Of a stretch of DNA of 64,000 nt, positions 11,394 to 25,425 are shown one piece after another (the first letter of the stretch is position 1; each line of letters begins with the position of its first letter). The notes under the pieces are model-generated. The model saw nothing but the letters and a program-made list of their open reading frames with translations, made no database searches and had not been told where the DNA came from. The stretch covers positions 1 to 64,000 of the forward strand of contig JAURVB010014744.1 of NCBI GenBank assembly GCA_033002965.1. Direction: 5' to 3'. Made by a program: the position numbers and the translations under genes. The stretch is from Piper betle. Taxonomy: Eukaryota; Streptophyta; Magnoliopsida; Piperales; Piperaceae.

Positions 11394-12739
11394 GTAAGTT
11401 CCTCGGCGTCTTGATTCTTCCGCGTCGTTCTGTTTTGGGTTCAATTGGTGTCGTTTGGGGGTGGTTGGCGGGTTGAAGTTTGGATTTTGGTGCGGGTTGG
11501 TGGGAGGGGTGGGTTGGGGTGGGGGGAGGAGGGGTTTGGAGTGTTGGGGGGTGTGGAGAGGAAGGGGCTGGAGTGCGATCTGGTTGGAGGGGGAGTGGGA
11601 TCGGGTCGATGGTGTGCTCGAGGTGGCGGTTTGGGGCAATCTGAGTGGGATTTTGCTGTTTGAGTGGTCTAGGGTTTATTAGGTCGGAGCGTAGTGAGAT
11701 ATCGTCTTCTTTGTCAGCTCACAGCGTTTTAGCAGTTTGTTCCACTTTTTGGTCGTTTTTGTTGATTTGGGTCTTGGGTGGAGCTTAGTCTGTACTTCAA
11801 TTGTGGCCGTTCTTATCTTGTAATACTGCATTTTGTTCCGTTTTTCGGTTCTCTGCATTTTTTATAGTTTCATCCTATCTTGCATGTTGCCCCGGCTTCG
11901 TCTTGCTGCCTCCAACCCCCAGTTTGATTTTTTATGTTTTTGTATGCCAAGTATCGCGGTGTCGTTCGTCTTGTGGAAATAGGTTCACATGGCTTTTTTT
12001 TTTTGATGGATCTGATGATTAGTAGTTGGTGGGACATGAGAGAGAAGCGTGTTTGGGTTGTTCTTTCGTATTTCAAATTGGTGCTGAAGGGTAGGCGCTA
12101 ATTTCTGGTGAAATGGAGTATCTAATTGTCGCATGTGGTTCAAGCTAAGTTGTTAGTATTGGATGAAAGCCTTATTACAACATTTTATTTGTACAAATTC
12201 TGTGACCAGCTGTTCCATTTTCTGAACTTGTGAAACTAGTAGTTTTTGGTTTCTGATTTCTTGCTGCTAAATCTGTTTGTTTTTAGGCACATCTATAATT
12301 TCTCAAAGATATTACTGCTCGTGCTTTTTCATGTTTTAAGATACTTGACTTCTGGATATATGTTTTTGCTGTTTCCATCTTTTTTCATACCCTTTGATTG
12401 GTCATATGCCACATTCTGTAGGTTTCTGAAGCATAGATTGGACGAGTGGAGACTTATTTTTCAGCAATTTCCATAATCAAGTTCACAAGTAATTTTATGC
12501 GGTTTTTCTTTTGATCCTGTCCTAGCTTTTATGGGGTGAGGTTCATAAAGTACAATCAAGTTGATGATGGCTGCGGAGAAGAAGTGGATACGTATGCACA
12601 TATAATGAAACTGAAAGAAAAACTATCTTCAGGTTAAGCAACTCTATGTTTGTTGGGAGGCTAGAGATGTCTTTTTATTGCATTGATTAGATTTTGTTTT
12701 AATCATTTTCATGGTTCAACTTTTAGGCAGATTATATCT

Positions 12740-12842
12740 AGGCCTGGAAGTGAATTTGTGGTCATTGTGCACAACTTGTTTGAGAAAGATAACTCATTGA
12801 TAATTGTGAATCAAGACAAGCATCAACTAGTAACTGGTTTCT
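12740..12842 (+). pseudogene. Decayed first coding exon of the dentin-sialophosphoprotein-related gene
   Basis: One frame reads RPGSEFVVIVHNLFEKDN, then QDKHQLVTGF. Full-length homologues, as I remember them, begin MPGNEFGDRVHNFFGQEN followed by a Gln/His-rich stretch and GNW. The match needs only ATG to AGG at the start codon plus scattered substitutions. The remainder of the roughly 190-residue N-terminal region expected before the main frame at 13675 is not found. I infer that this is the remnant of the ancestral start exon. Confidence 0.5.
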
Positions 12843-13674
12843 TTTGAGCAGCAGTCCAGCTATCCGAAAACGGACAGGTTTGCCGATTAATTCTCCTTCA
12901 AAACACTACACTCCAGTGTCAGATAGTTGCATTGCCTTTTATTTATATTAGTGTGTTTTTTAGTGGGGAACAAAAAAGTAAAGGAAGCCATTTTTTAAAT
13001 TGTTAAAAATCTATATATGTAGAGAAAAACAGGAACCTTTGTTATTAGTAATTATAACCTACCTGTGTCTATTAGTTGTAAAGTAAGTGCATGACATGGA
13101 ATGGGAAATTTGAAGAGATAAGGTTTTGGTCTGGGTGATATGGTTTTTCTTTATTCAGATTGGTCAAAAAATTTGCTCAGCTTTGTTGCTGTGATTTGAT
13201 GTTAAGTACTCTTTTTGAAAAATGTTAAGATGGTTATTAAAAGCTGTACTCGTTTACTTTTATTCTTCAAATTTGGCTATTTTTCATCCTTCTCAATATG
13301 GATGCTTGTCTGAGATGATGGCTTTTTTTATTCTTGTGTTCAGATTGGTTTTAAAATATTGCTCAGCTGTGGATTATATCATTATCCAGCAGGCCTGTTT
13401 CCATCTGGTTCTGATGTTAAGTATTTTTTATGAAGGCCTGATGATGGGAAAAATCAACTTTAACCACAGATAATTTTGTGTGTAATCAGTCAGGTTTCCA
13501 GTCTAGATTTAGTCAGGAAGCTTCCTTGTTTGGCGACAATATTCTGGTGTGTACCCTTACCTGAATTACTAGGGAATGTTAAAGAACAAGGAAGAACCTT
13601 TGAAAATATTGAACCAGCTGCAAGCATTGGGTCTCCTTCAGTTTTAAATTTTTATACGTGGTACACAGAATCCC

Positions 13675-16600
13675 ATGAGAAACCAACATCCAGGTGCTCC
13701 CCAACCTCAACTACGTCAGCCATCTGGAGTTAATGACATGCAATTATGGCAGCAACAGATTTTGTATAAGCAATTTCAAGATTATCAGAGGCAGCAACAG
13801 CTTCAGCTAGATCAAGGAGCGAGACAGCAGAATCCATTGAACCAATTGATTGCAAAACAAGCATCCGCTGATCAACTGCCTGTTGTTGGTAATGGAATTA
13901 CTAGCAATCACGATTCAAGTTATGTGTGGCAGGGTGAGGTTATGGGAAGTGAGTCTAAAGTGGCTAATGCTTCTCAAATGTTTATCAGTGGTGGTGAAGC
14001 AAATTGGGCCCAGCATAGAGGGAGTGGTATGTCCTCGGGACAAAGTTTTCCAAATGGTCTCATGATTTCACAAGATCAAAGCCAGCCATTGAGAACCATT
14101 GGGTTTGTACCTCAGCAGCAGATGGATCAATCCCTTTACGGAGCTCCTGTGGCCATTGCCAGAGGTTCTGTTTTGAGTCAGTATAATCATTCTCAAGGTA
14201 CTAGTCAAGTTGGCTCTGAGATGCTGAATCGGGTTGGTGGAATTGTTGGAGATAAGCCAACAAAGCCATCTGCTTTTAACACTTTCCAAAATGATCAACC
14301 TACTTCAGTTCCCAGTGCAATGTTTTGCCAGGAAGGCTTTTCGACATCCAAGCAGAACTTTCAAGAGAAGAATTTATTTTCTCAAATTCCACTTCAAACC
14401 TATACTGATAGTGTACCAGAAAATCTTCAGCAGGAAACTTTTTCCAATAATTCTTTGACAGCAGGCTTACATGGGAGGCATGACCATGTTGGTTGGGCTG
14501 GTCCAACCGAGGCAAAACCGGCAGCACAAGTGGGTTCATCTCAAGAAGCAGTTAGTTTAGATCCTACAGAAGCAAAGATCTTATTTGGTACAGACGATGG
14601 AATTTGGGATGGTTCTTTTGCTAGGAATGATGGTGGCTTGCAAGGTAGTCAGTTTGGCGGTGCTGATTATTTTAATACATTTCCCTCTCTTCAATGTGGG
14701 AGTTGGAGTGCACTGATGCAGTCGGCTGTGGCTGAGACTTCCAGTGGGGATACTGGAATGCAGGATGAGTGGAGTGGTCTTAATTTCCCAAAAGAAGGGC
14801 CAAGTGGAAATAATACTGCATTGGTGGACAACAATATGCAACAGTCACCTTTGTTGTCTTCAAAACCTTCTCCTTTATCGTTTGAGCCCAAATCAAACTC
14901 TAGTTATCTCCAGCAAACAAGTACAAGATTCCCTTTTGCACACGATGGAAGGCTAAGAGTTGATGCCATGCAGGACAGTAGGTGGACGGACCACGGTCTT
15001 TCACAGAAGTCTGAAGGTGGTTTTGAAGTTGGCTCCTCTATGCAGGTTCAGAATGCTCCTGAAGGCAATTGGGTGGGTGATATGAATGACCGCTTAAATA
15101 CTGTGGTACAATCTACTGATATGGGAGCTACACAAAATGAGTTGCGCCCTTGGGCTCATCAACAGCACTCATATAATACTGATACTAATAAACTTAATGG
15201 TGGTTGGAATGTAAGTGAGATATACCCAGCTGGTGTTGATTCCCCAAGTGTTGTTCATAACAGAGCTATGTATGCGGAGAGAAGTGCTGGTAGTAACATG
15301 TGGAAATCAAATGATAACAATTTAAAAGCTGCATATGCTAATGCAACTGGTGGATTAGATCATGTCAAACTGGGAACAGGCAGTCCTCATATGCAAGCTG
15401 AAAATCCATTTCATAATAGGTGTGCTAGCGCATCAAGCTCAGATGGGCATAATGTTGGCCAGGGTTTGAAGGTACTAGTTGACAAGCGATCAGATGATTA
15501 CAGTAAGCTTGTTTTAGCTGATCCATCTGAGAGTTATCGCTCTCAGGAAAACTTGAGCAGGTATCAGCAGCAAATGAGCAGGAGTCCCCAAGAATCTTCC
15601 ATGAACAATTCGGATCAGGCTTCTGGTGAGACGTGTGAGAAGAAGAAGGAAATGTCAAGTGACAGTTATATGTCTGGTCGTTCACATTCTGGACAGCATC
15701 CTTTAACTGTAAACAGCCAGAGGGATAATTCATGGTTAAATGCAAATGATAGTGTCACCACCAATAGTCAAAAGCCATCTTCTCATGTTGGTCGAAAAAC
15801 TGCCCCTGCCATTAGAAAGTTCCAGTACCACCCAATGGGGAATCTTGCCATTGAGTCTGGAGATAGTTTGAGGCATGCTTCAAACCCTCCCACTTCTCAG
15901 CCTGTTATACAAGAAAATATTCAAGATCAAGGGCTGGTTTGGCCTAAGTTCACAAGCTCAATGCCAAATACTGTTACAGACAGGGAAAAGGTAAAGATTG
16001 CAATTTCCCATTCTATGTAATAATTTATATATTTCTTGACTGATTTTTTAGTGTTCCTGAACTTGTAAATACTTATTTTTACCATAGGGAAATGCTTGTA
16101 ATTTTCAAGAAAACTGCAAGGGCAAGGAGGAATTGGCTTCCAGAAGCAATCAACCAGGGTATGTTCACAAAAAAATTTACTATGAAACTTGATGTATTGT
16201 GCGAAGTATGAACTTTTACATCTGTCTTTTCACAGTATAAGTTTTTGTGAAATTCTTAAACCTTTGCTTTACAGTTTTCCACTAAATATCTTCTTGTCAT
16301 CAAGTGTTTTTTGTTTTAGTTCTTCTTAAACTCCTGAATGTTGAACTAAAATCTGTAATTTGTTTCTCAAATTCATTTTTTCTAAAAAAATTTGCAGCCA
16401 GCATATGCTTGAGCTTCTGCAGAAGGTGGATCACTCAAGAGAAAGGAGCACAGCAGGACATTTTGTATCTTCGGATCAGAATCAACTGGGAGTGCCTGCA
16501 CCACTGGCATCTGATTGCCCTCCTTCTCATCGTAATAATGCTCATCAAAATTTTGGTCTAAACTTGGGCTCCTCATCTCAGCAGGTTTTGCTTGCTAAAT

Positions 16601-19398
16601 CACAGAATCTTGGAAGCTTCAATTTGCGACAAGGTGATCTAGGGGTTGGTAAATCAAGGCTGTCTATGCTTTCCCCTGAAGAAGCAAATTCTTCTTTTGA
16701 TAAGCCACAAGGGGACACTAGTAATAGAAATGGAAACAATTTCACACAGCCAGTTTCTGATGCATCATATTCGCAATTAAGGGTAAGCTCTGATCACCCT
16801 TGGCCCATGCATCAAATTCCACGACACGTGGAAGGTGGTAGCGGTCAGCTAATGAAAGACATGCCTGATTTTAATCAACAGAACAAACTTACTTCTTTGT
16901 CCGGGCATCATGTCAGAATTCAGGATGTGGCCTCATCAAATCTTGCTACTCAAGGATCTTTTCATGGCTCTGGTAGAATTCAAGGTTTAAACCGTCCCCT
17001 TCATAGTTTGAACACTAAATCATTTTATCTGAGGGGCTCAGATCAAACGGAGGCAACTCATAGTGCACCTGATAGTGCCTTCTCAAAAATGTTCCATAAT
17101 GTGCGGACAATTAGTGCCTCTCAGCAGCAGGGTAACCTTGCTAACCAAATTTCCTCTAATGCTGTTCAATCCATAACCACAACAGGTAGGAATTCGGAGA
17201 CAGCACATTGGTCATCGCAGAATTTGGACAGTCAAAATATGCCTGATGGTGGAAATGGGCCTTCTGAACTTGGTCCTCGCGCTGAGAAGTCCCAGCCGTT
17301 TGGCTATTATGAGGAACAGAAGCCTGGCAACTACAGTTCCATCCCAAAGGAGAGGCCAGAGTCTCCTTCCCCAGTACCTACTGTAGGTATTCAACCTCCT
17401 CTGCATCCACCAATGACTGATCGATCCCATCAAGAGTCATTGCAAACCGAGAATGCCTCTCTTGTAATAAGCAATGATACTGAGGCAAGTGGTGCGTCTT
17501 TAAGACAGAATTACTCGCTTTTGCACCAAGTTCAAGCAATGAAGGATCTAGATGATCCTAATAGGAACATAAAGAGACTTAAGGGAGTTGAATCGAATTT
17601 TGATGGCCAACAAATGATGGGTAGCACAAATGAACCTTTTCTCTATGGATTTTCTACAGGGCCGATTGCTTCTGAAGGTTCATCTGCTGGAAAATTGCTA
17701 TGCTTTTCTTCTGAGATTAAAGAAGATACAAGTGCAAACCACTTGTCCCAACTGCAAGTTGGCGATTCTGCTACTGTGAATCATAGTCATTTGAATGTGC
17801 CATCTTCAGCTTCAGGAAGAAGCTCAGAGCATATACCCAATGTAAATCCACAAATGACCTCCTCCTGGTTTGAACAATATGGCTCGTACAAAAATGGGCA
17901 GATTTTGTCTGTTTATGATGGGCTTGACAGTTCGAAGATGGTAGCTAATTCAGCTGGACCTCAGTTCTTTTTTGGGAAGCCTGCAGATAAAATGCAGACA
18001 ACAGCGTCTCTTACTGCTGCAGAACAAGGAAAAGCACCATCTTTTGTGTTAGCAGAGAGTGACCAGCTGTCAACCCCACAACCGTCATCATCTTTAGTTA
18101 TGGATCATAGTGTAGCAATTGTGAGACCAAAAAAGCGTAAAATTGGCACATCGGACATTCTGCCATGGCACAAGGAAATCACACAAGATTTTCAGCGGTT
18201 CCAAACCATCAGGTGACTGTAATTTGATAGTATTTCATGGATTCGTTATTCAATTATTTTTCAAAGATAACTAAATGTTTTTTGAGAATGATCAAGGAAT
18301 GGGACAAGATGAACTGGAGATAATTTGGCTATGCTAATTGATTTTGAATGCTAGTTGCTAGATAAGAATATTTGAGCGCCTTGTTTTTTTTTTTTGTAAC
18401 AAAAAATATTAAAAATCTAGATGGTTCATTAACATCTGTATTTTGGTTTATATGGTCACAGTGAGGCAGAACTGGATTGGTCCCAAGCTTCAAATCGAAG
18501 GATAGAGAAGGTTGTTACATAATTCTATGTACCTTGTTTACTTGAGAGCATATTTTTCAATTGAGCTTTATCTTTGGGATGTGGGATTACCTTATAATTT
18601 GGATTTACAGCTTGAAGATGAGATGGAAATGGTTGAAGGTAGAAAGCCAATTTCTCGCCCAAGGAGAAGGATTACGTTGACTACGCAACTGATGCAACAA
18701 CTTCTTCAGGCCTTACCTGCATCAATATTCTCTGCAAATGCCTTATCGGAGTATGAGACTGTGGCGTTTCATTCTGCTAGACTAGCATTAGGAGATGCAT
18801 GCAGCCTTGTATCATGCCGTGGAAGCGGTAGATGGGATCATTCTACTAGTGGGAATACGTATGTTATCCCCCCCTCCCCCGTTAGCGAGAAAATTTACTT
18901 GGCATTCTAGGAGACATCTGAAGAGCTGTGTTTGACTTTTGCAGGTTACAGGAAAAACAGGAAGCTACTGTCTGTGTTGGCTTTCTTTCAAAGGTTGTGG
19001 AAGATTTCATTGGCAGAGCAGAGAAGTTGGAAAACGTTTTACCGAGGTAAAACTCTAAGCATTAAAATTAATTTCGGGTTTATGTATGTTACTTATAATG
19101 GTTAAGGTTTCGTTTAAGCTAATTCAACTGCTAGAATTATATCATAGTGTCACATTTCACGTGGTGCAGATTAGACAAGGGATATTCGCCTGCGGATATG
19201 AGAGTAGAATGCCAAGATCTAGAGAAGTTCTCCATCATCAATCGTTTTGCAAAATTTCACGGGCGGGGCAATGCAGATGTGGTTGATGGCTCATCATCCT
19301 CAGATGCAATGGTCCGAAAACCTGTTCCTCAAAGATATGTTACTGCATATCCAATGCCTAGAAGTCTTCCCGAGGGGGTGCTTTGTCTCTCACTATAA
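13675..19398 (+). CDS. Dentin-sialophosphoprotein-related plant protein, N-terminally shortened
   Basis: Large Ser/Gln/Asn-rich plant protein of unknown biochemical role, of the group annotated as dentin sialophosphoprotein-related. Exons are 13675-15990 (this exon starts at acceptor ACACAG near 13666), 16088-16158, 16398-18212, 18462-18510, 18611-18858, 18945-19046 and 19170-19398. All are GT-AG, all phases join, and together they give 1609 residues. Landmarks are a Gln-rich coiled start (DMQLWQQQILYKQFQDYQRQ), long low-complexity disordered stretches, a segment GQHMLELLQKVDHSRE, a basic patch RPKKRKIG suggesting nuclear location, and a conserved C-terminal block. That block includes RRRITLTTQLMQQLLQALP, ARLALGDACSL, FLSKVVEDFIGRAEKLE and LDKGYSPADMRVECQDLEKF. 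The most conserved half is intact. The usual N-terminus (about 190 residues) is missing, so the first in-frame ATG at 13675 is assumed. The long open frames argue that the body is still under selection. Confidence 0.85.
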
Positions 19399-20217
19399 CC
19401 ATTAATTAATTGATTTTTTCCCCCTCTCTTCCATTCCTTGTGGACTTGAAATGTTTTCTTCGGTGACATATCTCTATATATATTACGTTTATACACGTCA
19501 AGCCCACCGCCTACACTAAATCTGGACGGCAATCTGTACTGTGTGGAATGCAAGATGATCAGGCCCCGTTTTTCTTTGTAATTAAGGTGACGCCCTCATT
19601 GTAGAGTTGAGAGCCGCCTCACACTGCCTTGTTCCTGTACTGGGCCATGGTTGCCCAACAAAAGAGTTGTTAGTTACAGTCATTTATTTAAGGGTCATTT
19701 CTTGTTGAAGTACAAACAATTCTCCCAAGGTAAAATGGGTGCTCAAGGTAGCTAGACTTGCTAATTTTATTGACTAGGCCTGCCGTCGAAAGGTAAAGAG
19801 CCGTGAGAGAATGTACTGTTCTTTTTATAAAAGCTGGAAAAGATGCAACGTCATTCGTTTGGTGGTTGATGTAAACCTGGTTCGCTGCTTGCTTGACGGA
19901 CCTATCCATTTCAGTTTTCACAGGCTATCTTGGATTAGACATGTCCAAAGAAGAAACAACTCACATCATTTCCAACCAGAAAGAAAAAAAAACCGTTGGT
20001 TGTTGAAAATTTAAATGCCAAGGGATTCCGCTAAAAAATGAAAGGGCATGGCAGCTACAGCATAAAACTGAAAGGAGTAAGTCCTCCCAAGAAGCAACAA
20101 GTAGCTTTCTATCTCTTTCCTACATGGGAGGGTCTGTGCAATAAAGAGGTTGAACGGGAATAAAGAGGGTGAATGGAAAGATAAGGAGGGGGGACAAAAA
20201 AAGAAAAGAAAAGGGTG
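19399..20217. other. Convergent 3' untranslated region between two genes
   Basis: This holds the 3' ends of the plus-strand gene ending at 19398 and of the minus-strand DUF789 gene whose stop is at 20218. No additional gene is recognised. Confidence 0.55.
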
Positions 20218-22890
20218 TCATCTTTGGCCATGGCGAATTCCAGAGAAGTAGTTGAAGTCATGGTGCTGCACGCGGAGCTGCTTCAACCATGAATCTGCAG
20301 CACAAAATAGCGACAGCAGCTTCCCTTGGTCCCTACCGCCACTTCCATCCGATGATACCCATAAGCTCCCTTTCATCTTGTATGTTGCTATCCCAAATGG
20401 AGGCAATGTTATTCTCCCTTCAATCTTCTCCTTCCCGCTGTGGTTACCCTCTTCTCCATCCTTGTCTTCTTCTTCGTCTTCCATATCAATCTCTGCTTTC
20501 CACAATTGATTTGAATAATGTTAAGCATCCATGTGGATCATAGACATCATCTCGTATACTTAGACTTTGTTTATAGATAATACAATGTTTAAAACCTCCT
20601 AGCTGCATAGCAGTTTACACCTTATAAAATCATTATTTTAATTTGATCCATTATAACAAGTTTTGCTCGTTATTTTGCGTAAATGTTTAGAAATCGGCAA
20701 ACTTGAAAGAAACATGAAACACTAAAAACACAACAAAAACTGTTACACACAAAATTTTATTTTACGCAATTAGCAGAAAACATGAAACTAGGGGCATAAT
20801 TAACAGAAATATTTTATTGCTTCTTTATATGTCGTGATCATATGAATCAAATCATCTAAAGTTTACTTTTCTTTTAATAGCGGGTTAAGAATTTTGGTCT
20901 TAGCCGTTCTTCGTCAATGCATGTATTTTACAGATTCTCTACACTCAACTGGTCAGACACTTCGCTATCACCACAAATTAAAGATGGGAGCACACACGAG
21001 GCTCACATGAATTGGGGGCACATTTTTCTACGAAATTAGGCAAATTTATCACTGATTACATTAAATGTAAATGTTCACTATTTAATTCTCTCATGAATCA
21101 CGAAATTAGCTATAATCTCCGAGGGCCCAACAAAAATAAATCAGTGGCTCATATAAAATTAATATAAATAAATAAATAACATGGTGCGAGCCACACATTT
21201 GAGGGGTCTCGGCATCCTATTACAACTATTCCAATATTAATGTTAACCTCACCTCACCAATATTTTTGGGCTGTCTTAGTATCAATTATATATTAGATAG
21301 ATTTACACCAGTACACGTGAACCAATGCTAAATAAATTAACTAAATAAGAAGCGTATGAACTCACCATGAAAAGAGGATGAAAGAGTGTGGTAGGTAAGA
21401 AAACAAGCAGATAAATCTTTCACTGTTCTTCCTGAAGGTATATGATAAATTGGGTACCTGGAAAAAAGAAAACAAAAAAGAGCTCGTTGATTGTGGATAT
21501 GATCGATCATAATATGATATACACGGAGATGTCATTGATTGATGAAATCCTAATCACAAAAGTTTCTGGTGGCTGTGGAAATTAACTAGGAATACTGCTT
21601 GTTAGGGACAAGGATTGTTCATTACCAGGCAACTGCCATCCAACTGGCTGGGGAGAGATCCACACTCTTCAAACTCATTAGCCCTTGGTGTCTTTCCGCA
21701 AAGCCATATATCTGATGAACATTTTTCCGACATTAATTTAAGCTCGCTTTATTTTTGTCCCAGTGTAAAAGCAATATAAAATAGAAAACAAAATAAACAA
21801 TTATTAACGGAGTAGCCACATCATTTAAAATAACATTCATACATCGCAAGCTCATACATCATCATTCACTCCTGATCCTACTTAGGTTCTCAACCGATTG
21901 ATCGCTTTCGAATTTAAAGTGATAACACAAAACTCTGCGAAAACTATTGAAAAAAACCAAAAAAGAAAAAGGGAGAAAGAAGAACAGGAAACTAGTTCTC
22001 CTTTCCAAATGATATCAATCAAAAAGAAATGACCAAGAAATTGATTAAAGTGGAAGAGCATTAATAATGCTACCTTGTCCATCAAGGGGACACGGCCATA
22101 GGGAGTTGATGTTTCGAAGTACTGGAAATAAAGGATGCCAAGCCTATCATCAAAGTGTTGCCGCGTGCTCTCTAGGTCGCCGGCAGCCGGCGCGCCGACG
22201 CCGGAGCTCCAGCCGCTGACGTCATGCCGCCATTGTTTTTCGGCAGCATCCCCACTTTCGTCACTCCAGCAATCACTGGATATATCCCCTCTTTCGTCTG
22301 AATCATGGCTGGATATTCTCTCCTCCTTCAATTGATCATGGCCATTCCTACACACATATGTGACAGCTAATTTTCAAGTTAATTTGATTATAGCCCATGA
22401 AAATCAGTAGTTGATCAATTCTTGCAGGAGTTGATTATGGAAATATGTAATTTTAGTGAGGATAGATCAATTGCCTGAAGTTGGGTAAAGACACACTGCC
22501 GGTGAAAATTTGAATGGCAGAGAGATAAGGAACATAGTACTGGACCACAGTTTCCTCATTGTCCAAGGCAATTGGAACTCCTGCTCCATAGGCGCTCCAT
22601 TCATGGTAGCAAGACCATAGATCCCCCAGGGTGAAGTACTCTACCTTCTCCCTCTCCCATGGGTGCCAAAGCTTGTTCAAATTCCTTATACCACTCTGCC
22701 GACAACCACAAAAACAAAACGACCCATGTTCTCATATGAATCAAACTACTACAAATAATGGTCACATGTATATGTCATAGAAACGTCCTTGCTTTGCTAC
22801 CTTGGGAAGAAGGCGAGATGGAATGGTTGGAGTTGTGCAGTTGAGGAAGCTCTCAAGATTGGACTGTATTGAATTCATTGTCTCCTTCAT
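20218..22890 (-). CDS. DUF789 family protein
   Basis: Plant DUF789 protein of 345 residues, of unknown biochemical function. Coding exons from 5' to 3' are 22890-22801, 22695-22475, 22347-22074, 21711-21626, 21457-21366 and 20492-20218. Family landmarks occur in order: SNLESFLNCTTPTIPSRLLP at the N-terminus; LWHPWEREKVEYFTLGDLW; EWSAYGAGVP; VVQYYVPYLSAIQIFT; a long acidic Ser-rich insert; RLGILYFQYFETSTPYGRVP; SVDLSPASWMAVAWYPIYHI; GRTVKDLSACFLTYHTLSSS; LPPFGIATYKMKG; and ADSWLKQLRVQHHDFNYF at the C-terminus. The start is the first ATG in the exon carrying SNLESF; upstream exons in that frame have a stop. One intron uses a GC donor (AG then GCAATT at 22474, minus strand) and joins the frame exactly. 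The gene is intact. A short C-terminal extension (GIRHGQR) follows the usual end. Confidence 0.92.
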
Positions 22891-23007
22891 CTTCTGATAT
22901 GCTCGCAGTTAGAATCCAACATGATATAAATATATATATTGATCAAATTTCTCCGCACGTGAAAGATGAGATGAAAGAAAGAAAGAAATCATTGTCTTCA
23001 CTAATAC

Positions 23008-23330
23008 CTTCCTTAGGATGAACCAGGAAGCAATACAGCCCGGCGTGAAGCCGACTCTTGAAACCAAAGAGAGCCTCTTGCTTCACATATATCCCAACCG
23101 GGTGCAACCTGCATATAATCGAAGCAAGCACACACGTTTGAAGGAAAAAAGAAAGGGGGAATATACAAAGGAGTAGGCAAATATAAAGATTGAAAGAGAA
23201 TGATGAGAGGGAGAAGGAGGTAATATATATATATATATATATATCAATACCTCCACGAATACTCGAACAGAATCTTCTTCCCCTCTTCTCCTACGTATTA
23301 ATTGTCTTTTTTATCACAGCATGAGCTTTG
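23008..23330 (-). promoter_or_regulatory. Spliced 5' leader of the DUF789 gene
   Basis: A non-coding exon at 23108-23008 is bounded by acceptor ATGCAG and donor GTATTAG, and joins the start exon. A further upstream exon probably ends at 23251 (CGTGGAG then GTATTG). The leader intron contains a (TA)n microsatellite at 23223-23244. The exact transcription start is not visible. Confidence 0.5.
23223..23244. repeat. (TA)n microsatellite
   Basis: About eleven TA dinucleotides in a leader intron of the DUF789 gene; likely polymorphic in length. Confidence 0.9.
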
Positions 23331-25425
23331 AGGGAGAGTTGAGGTGGTGAGAATTGGAAGATGGGTTCGTTTTTTTGTTTGGGAGATCAAGACTTTGGAA
23401 CTTGGTTACTTTCTTGTCTTTCCCAAGTTTTTGTCCTCCCACGAAAGAGCGTAGAGTGGTAAATCCATCCGATCTTGTTGACTTGTTTTGGGTAAAATGG
23501 GATAAGCTCCCCCATTTTTTCCACCAGTTCTACGTAAATTAAGCCTAAGGTGGGCTCCACTCGCTTGTACTTTATAATTTAATTTAATTAACTAAAATTT
23601 TATTTTCACATCTTGGTAAGGGCAATTTATTGGATTTGCCCCTCTGGACATTAATTTGGACGTTGACTGATTAATTACTGAATTGATCAACCCCATTTTT
23701 TTAATAGTAGGGGTTGTTGATATACAACAATCTAGATGGATTGTTTGTTCATGTTAATCAAATTAAATATGCAACTGTTATTAAATAAACCCAAGCCACC
23801 TCAGTTCTAGCTTTTATACTTAGGGATTTCCATGTATATCCGTTTCATGTTGGATATATATTATATTTAGTGCGTGTGTTAAGATCATGAATTAACCCAT
23901 GGCCGGAATTGTTCTTAATTTTTTTCTTGATTAATTAATTATTGGTTGGTTGTAGAGTAGAAGAATTAGTTTTCCAAGTCCTCTATTGATAATTTGAGAA
24001 CCATTTTACATACTAATGGAAGACAACTTTCAGATCATTTAGAGTACTCTTTGTCCAAAACATTGATAGGCTAAGCCCGCCCCTCTTGACTTATTCTCAG
24101 CTCGTGCCATTACTCAATAAACAGTCAAGAAGAATATCATGCATTATTGCTTTTTTGGTATATAATTATTTAGTGTGAATGGGATAGGCCGCAAATTCGA
24201 ATCAAACTTAGAAGGAAAAAAAGAGACGACTAACAATAATTGCAAGTTTCCAAGTTTCCAACAAAACAAAACTATGAATAGATCTATGAATGTAGTGCTC
24301 TCTCATAATCTTACGGATAAATGAATTGATAGAATGAAGAAAGCGCAAGGGGGTGGCAGCTCAACAAGAAATTAACATGCAAAAGCCAATATGTATAATC
24401 TTAATTAACATAGATAAATCAATTTTAATCCATGTTTGTGTTGTATGGAAAGCTTTTGCAACCTGGGTCACCTAATTCTTAGATGACTGACAGTGAGCTG
24501 TCATTGGTGTTTTTCTTTTTCAATGCTGTTGAGTACAATTGTTTGCTGTCACAACAGAAAGGGACCATGTAGAGCAGCTGGGGCCTTTATCATGTACAAA
24601 GTCAATGTGCCCACATGAGGGCATGCGATAATGGTAAAAACCCATCGACAGAAAACAACATTAGTATTTAGAAATCAAGAAGGGCCATCTTCTTCACTCG
24701 CATAATGGTGCAGGTCATGTGTTTGGATAAGTCACTTAGACTTGTTCGCACAATTGTTTTGATGAAATGAATCACTGGGGGAAGTGGAAAGTGATGCTTG
24801 TGCTGTAGAGCATTCTATATTTCTATACACATACTTTCCTTACGAGAAACTTTATAGGCCTATACCCAAATGGATGCAAATAAAAAAGAAGGTAAAGGTT
24901 TGGTGCTTATAATAAACCTAGTTATCTTGGGCTCGTTAGATTGACCAAATATTGGCTCAGCTGCTCAAGGTCTAATACTCCAACCCAACTTGTGTGGCCT
25001 ATTTTCAAAGCATCGTCGATAATAATTGCACATAAGCATAGATAGACTTATTTGAGAATAGTCTTTTATAATTATAGGATATCAACATAACAATTTGCTT
25101 CAGATATGGACCTTAAAGTTGCAATTTGTCTCCATATTGGTGTGTTTGGAATTAATCGGTTCAAATTAATCAGTTTCAGTCAAATAATTTAATCCCATTT
25201 ATCATTCAATCAAGACCCAATTAAATGGAGTAAGCCCGAGTACGAAGCCCGATAATTGTTTATGTAAGCCCATGTGTCAAATCCATATTCTAGAAGGTGA
25301 TCAGATAAAATATTCAAGATTACGATGGTTGAGATAAATTTTTGGGAAGGTTTGTTTAATTCCTTTTTGCAGCGAAAAACTTGATTTGGGGAAGAAAATC
25401 TCATTATTTTTAATAGATAACACCT

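Noticed and set aside
11066..11476. 136-codon Pro/Arg-rich frame
   Set aside because: It crosses a strong GTAAGT donor and matches the expected CT-rich leader and promoter of the large downstream gene.
22943..23131. Minus-strand frame with VGIYVKQEALFGFKSRL upstream of the DUF789 start
   Set aside because: It does not join the SNLESF exon in frame at the visible splice sites; treated as a non-coding leader exon.
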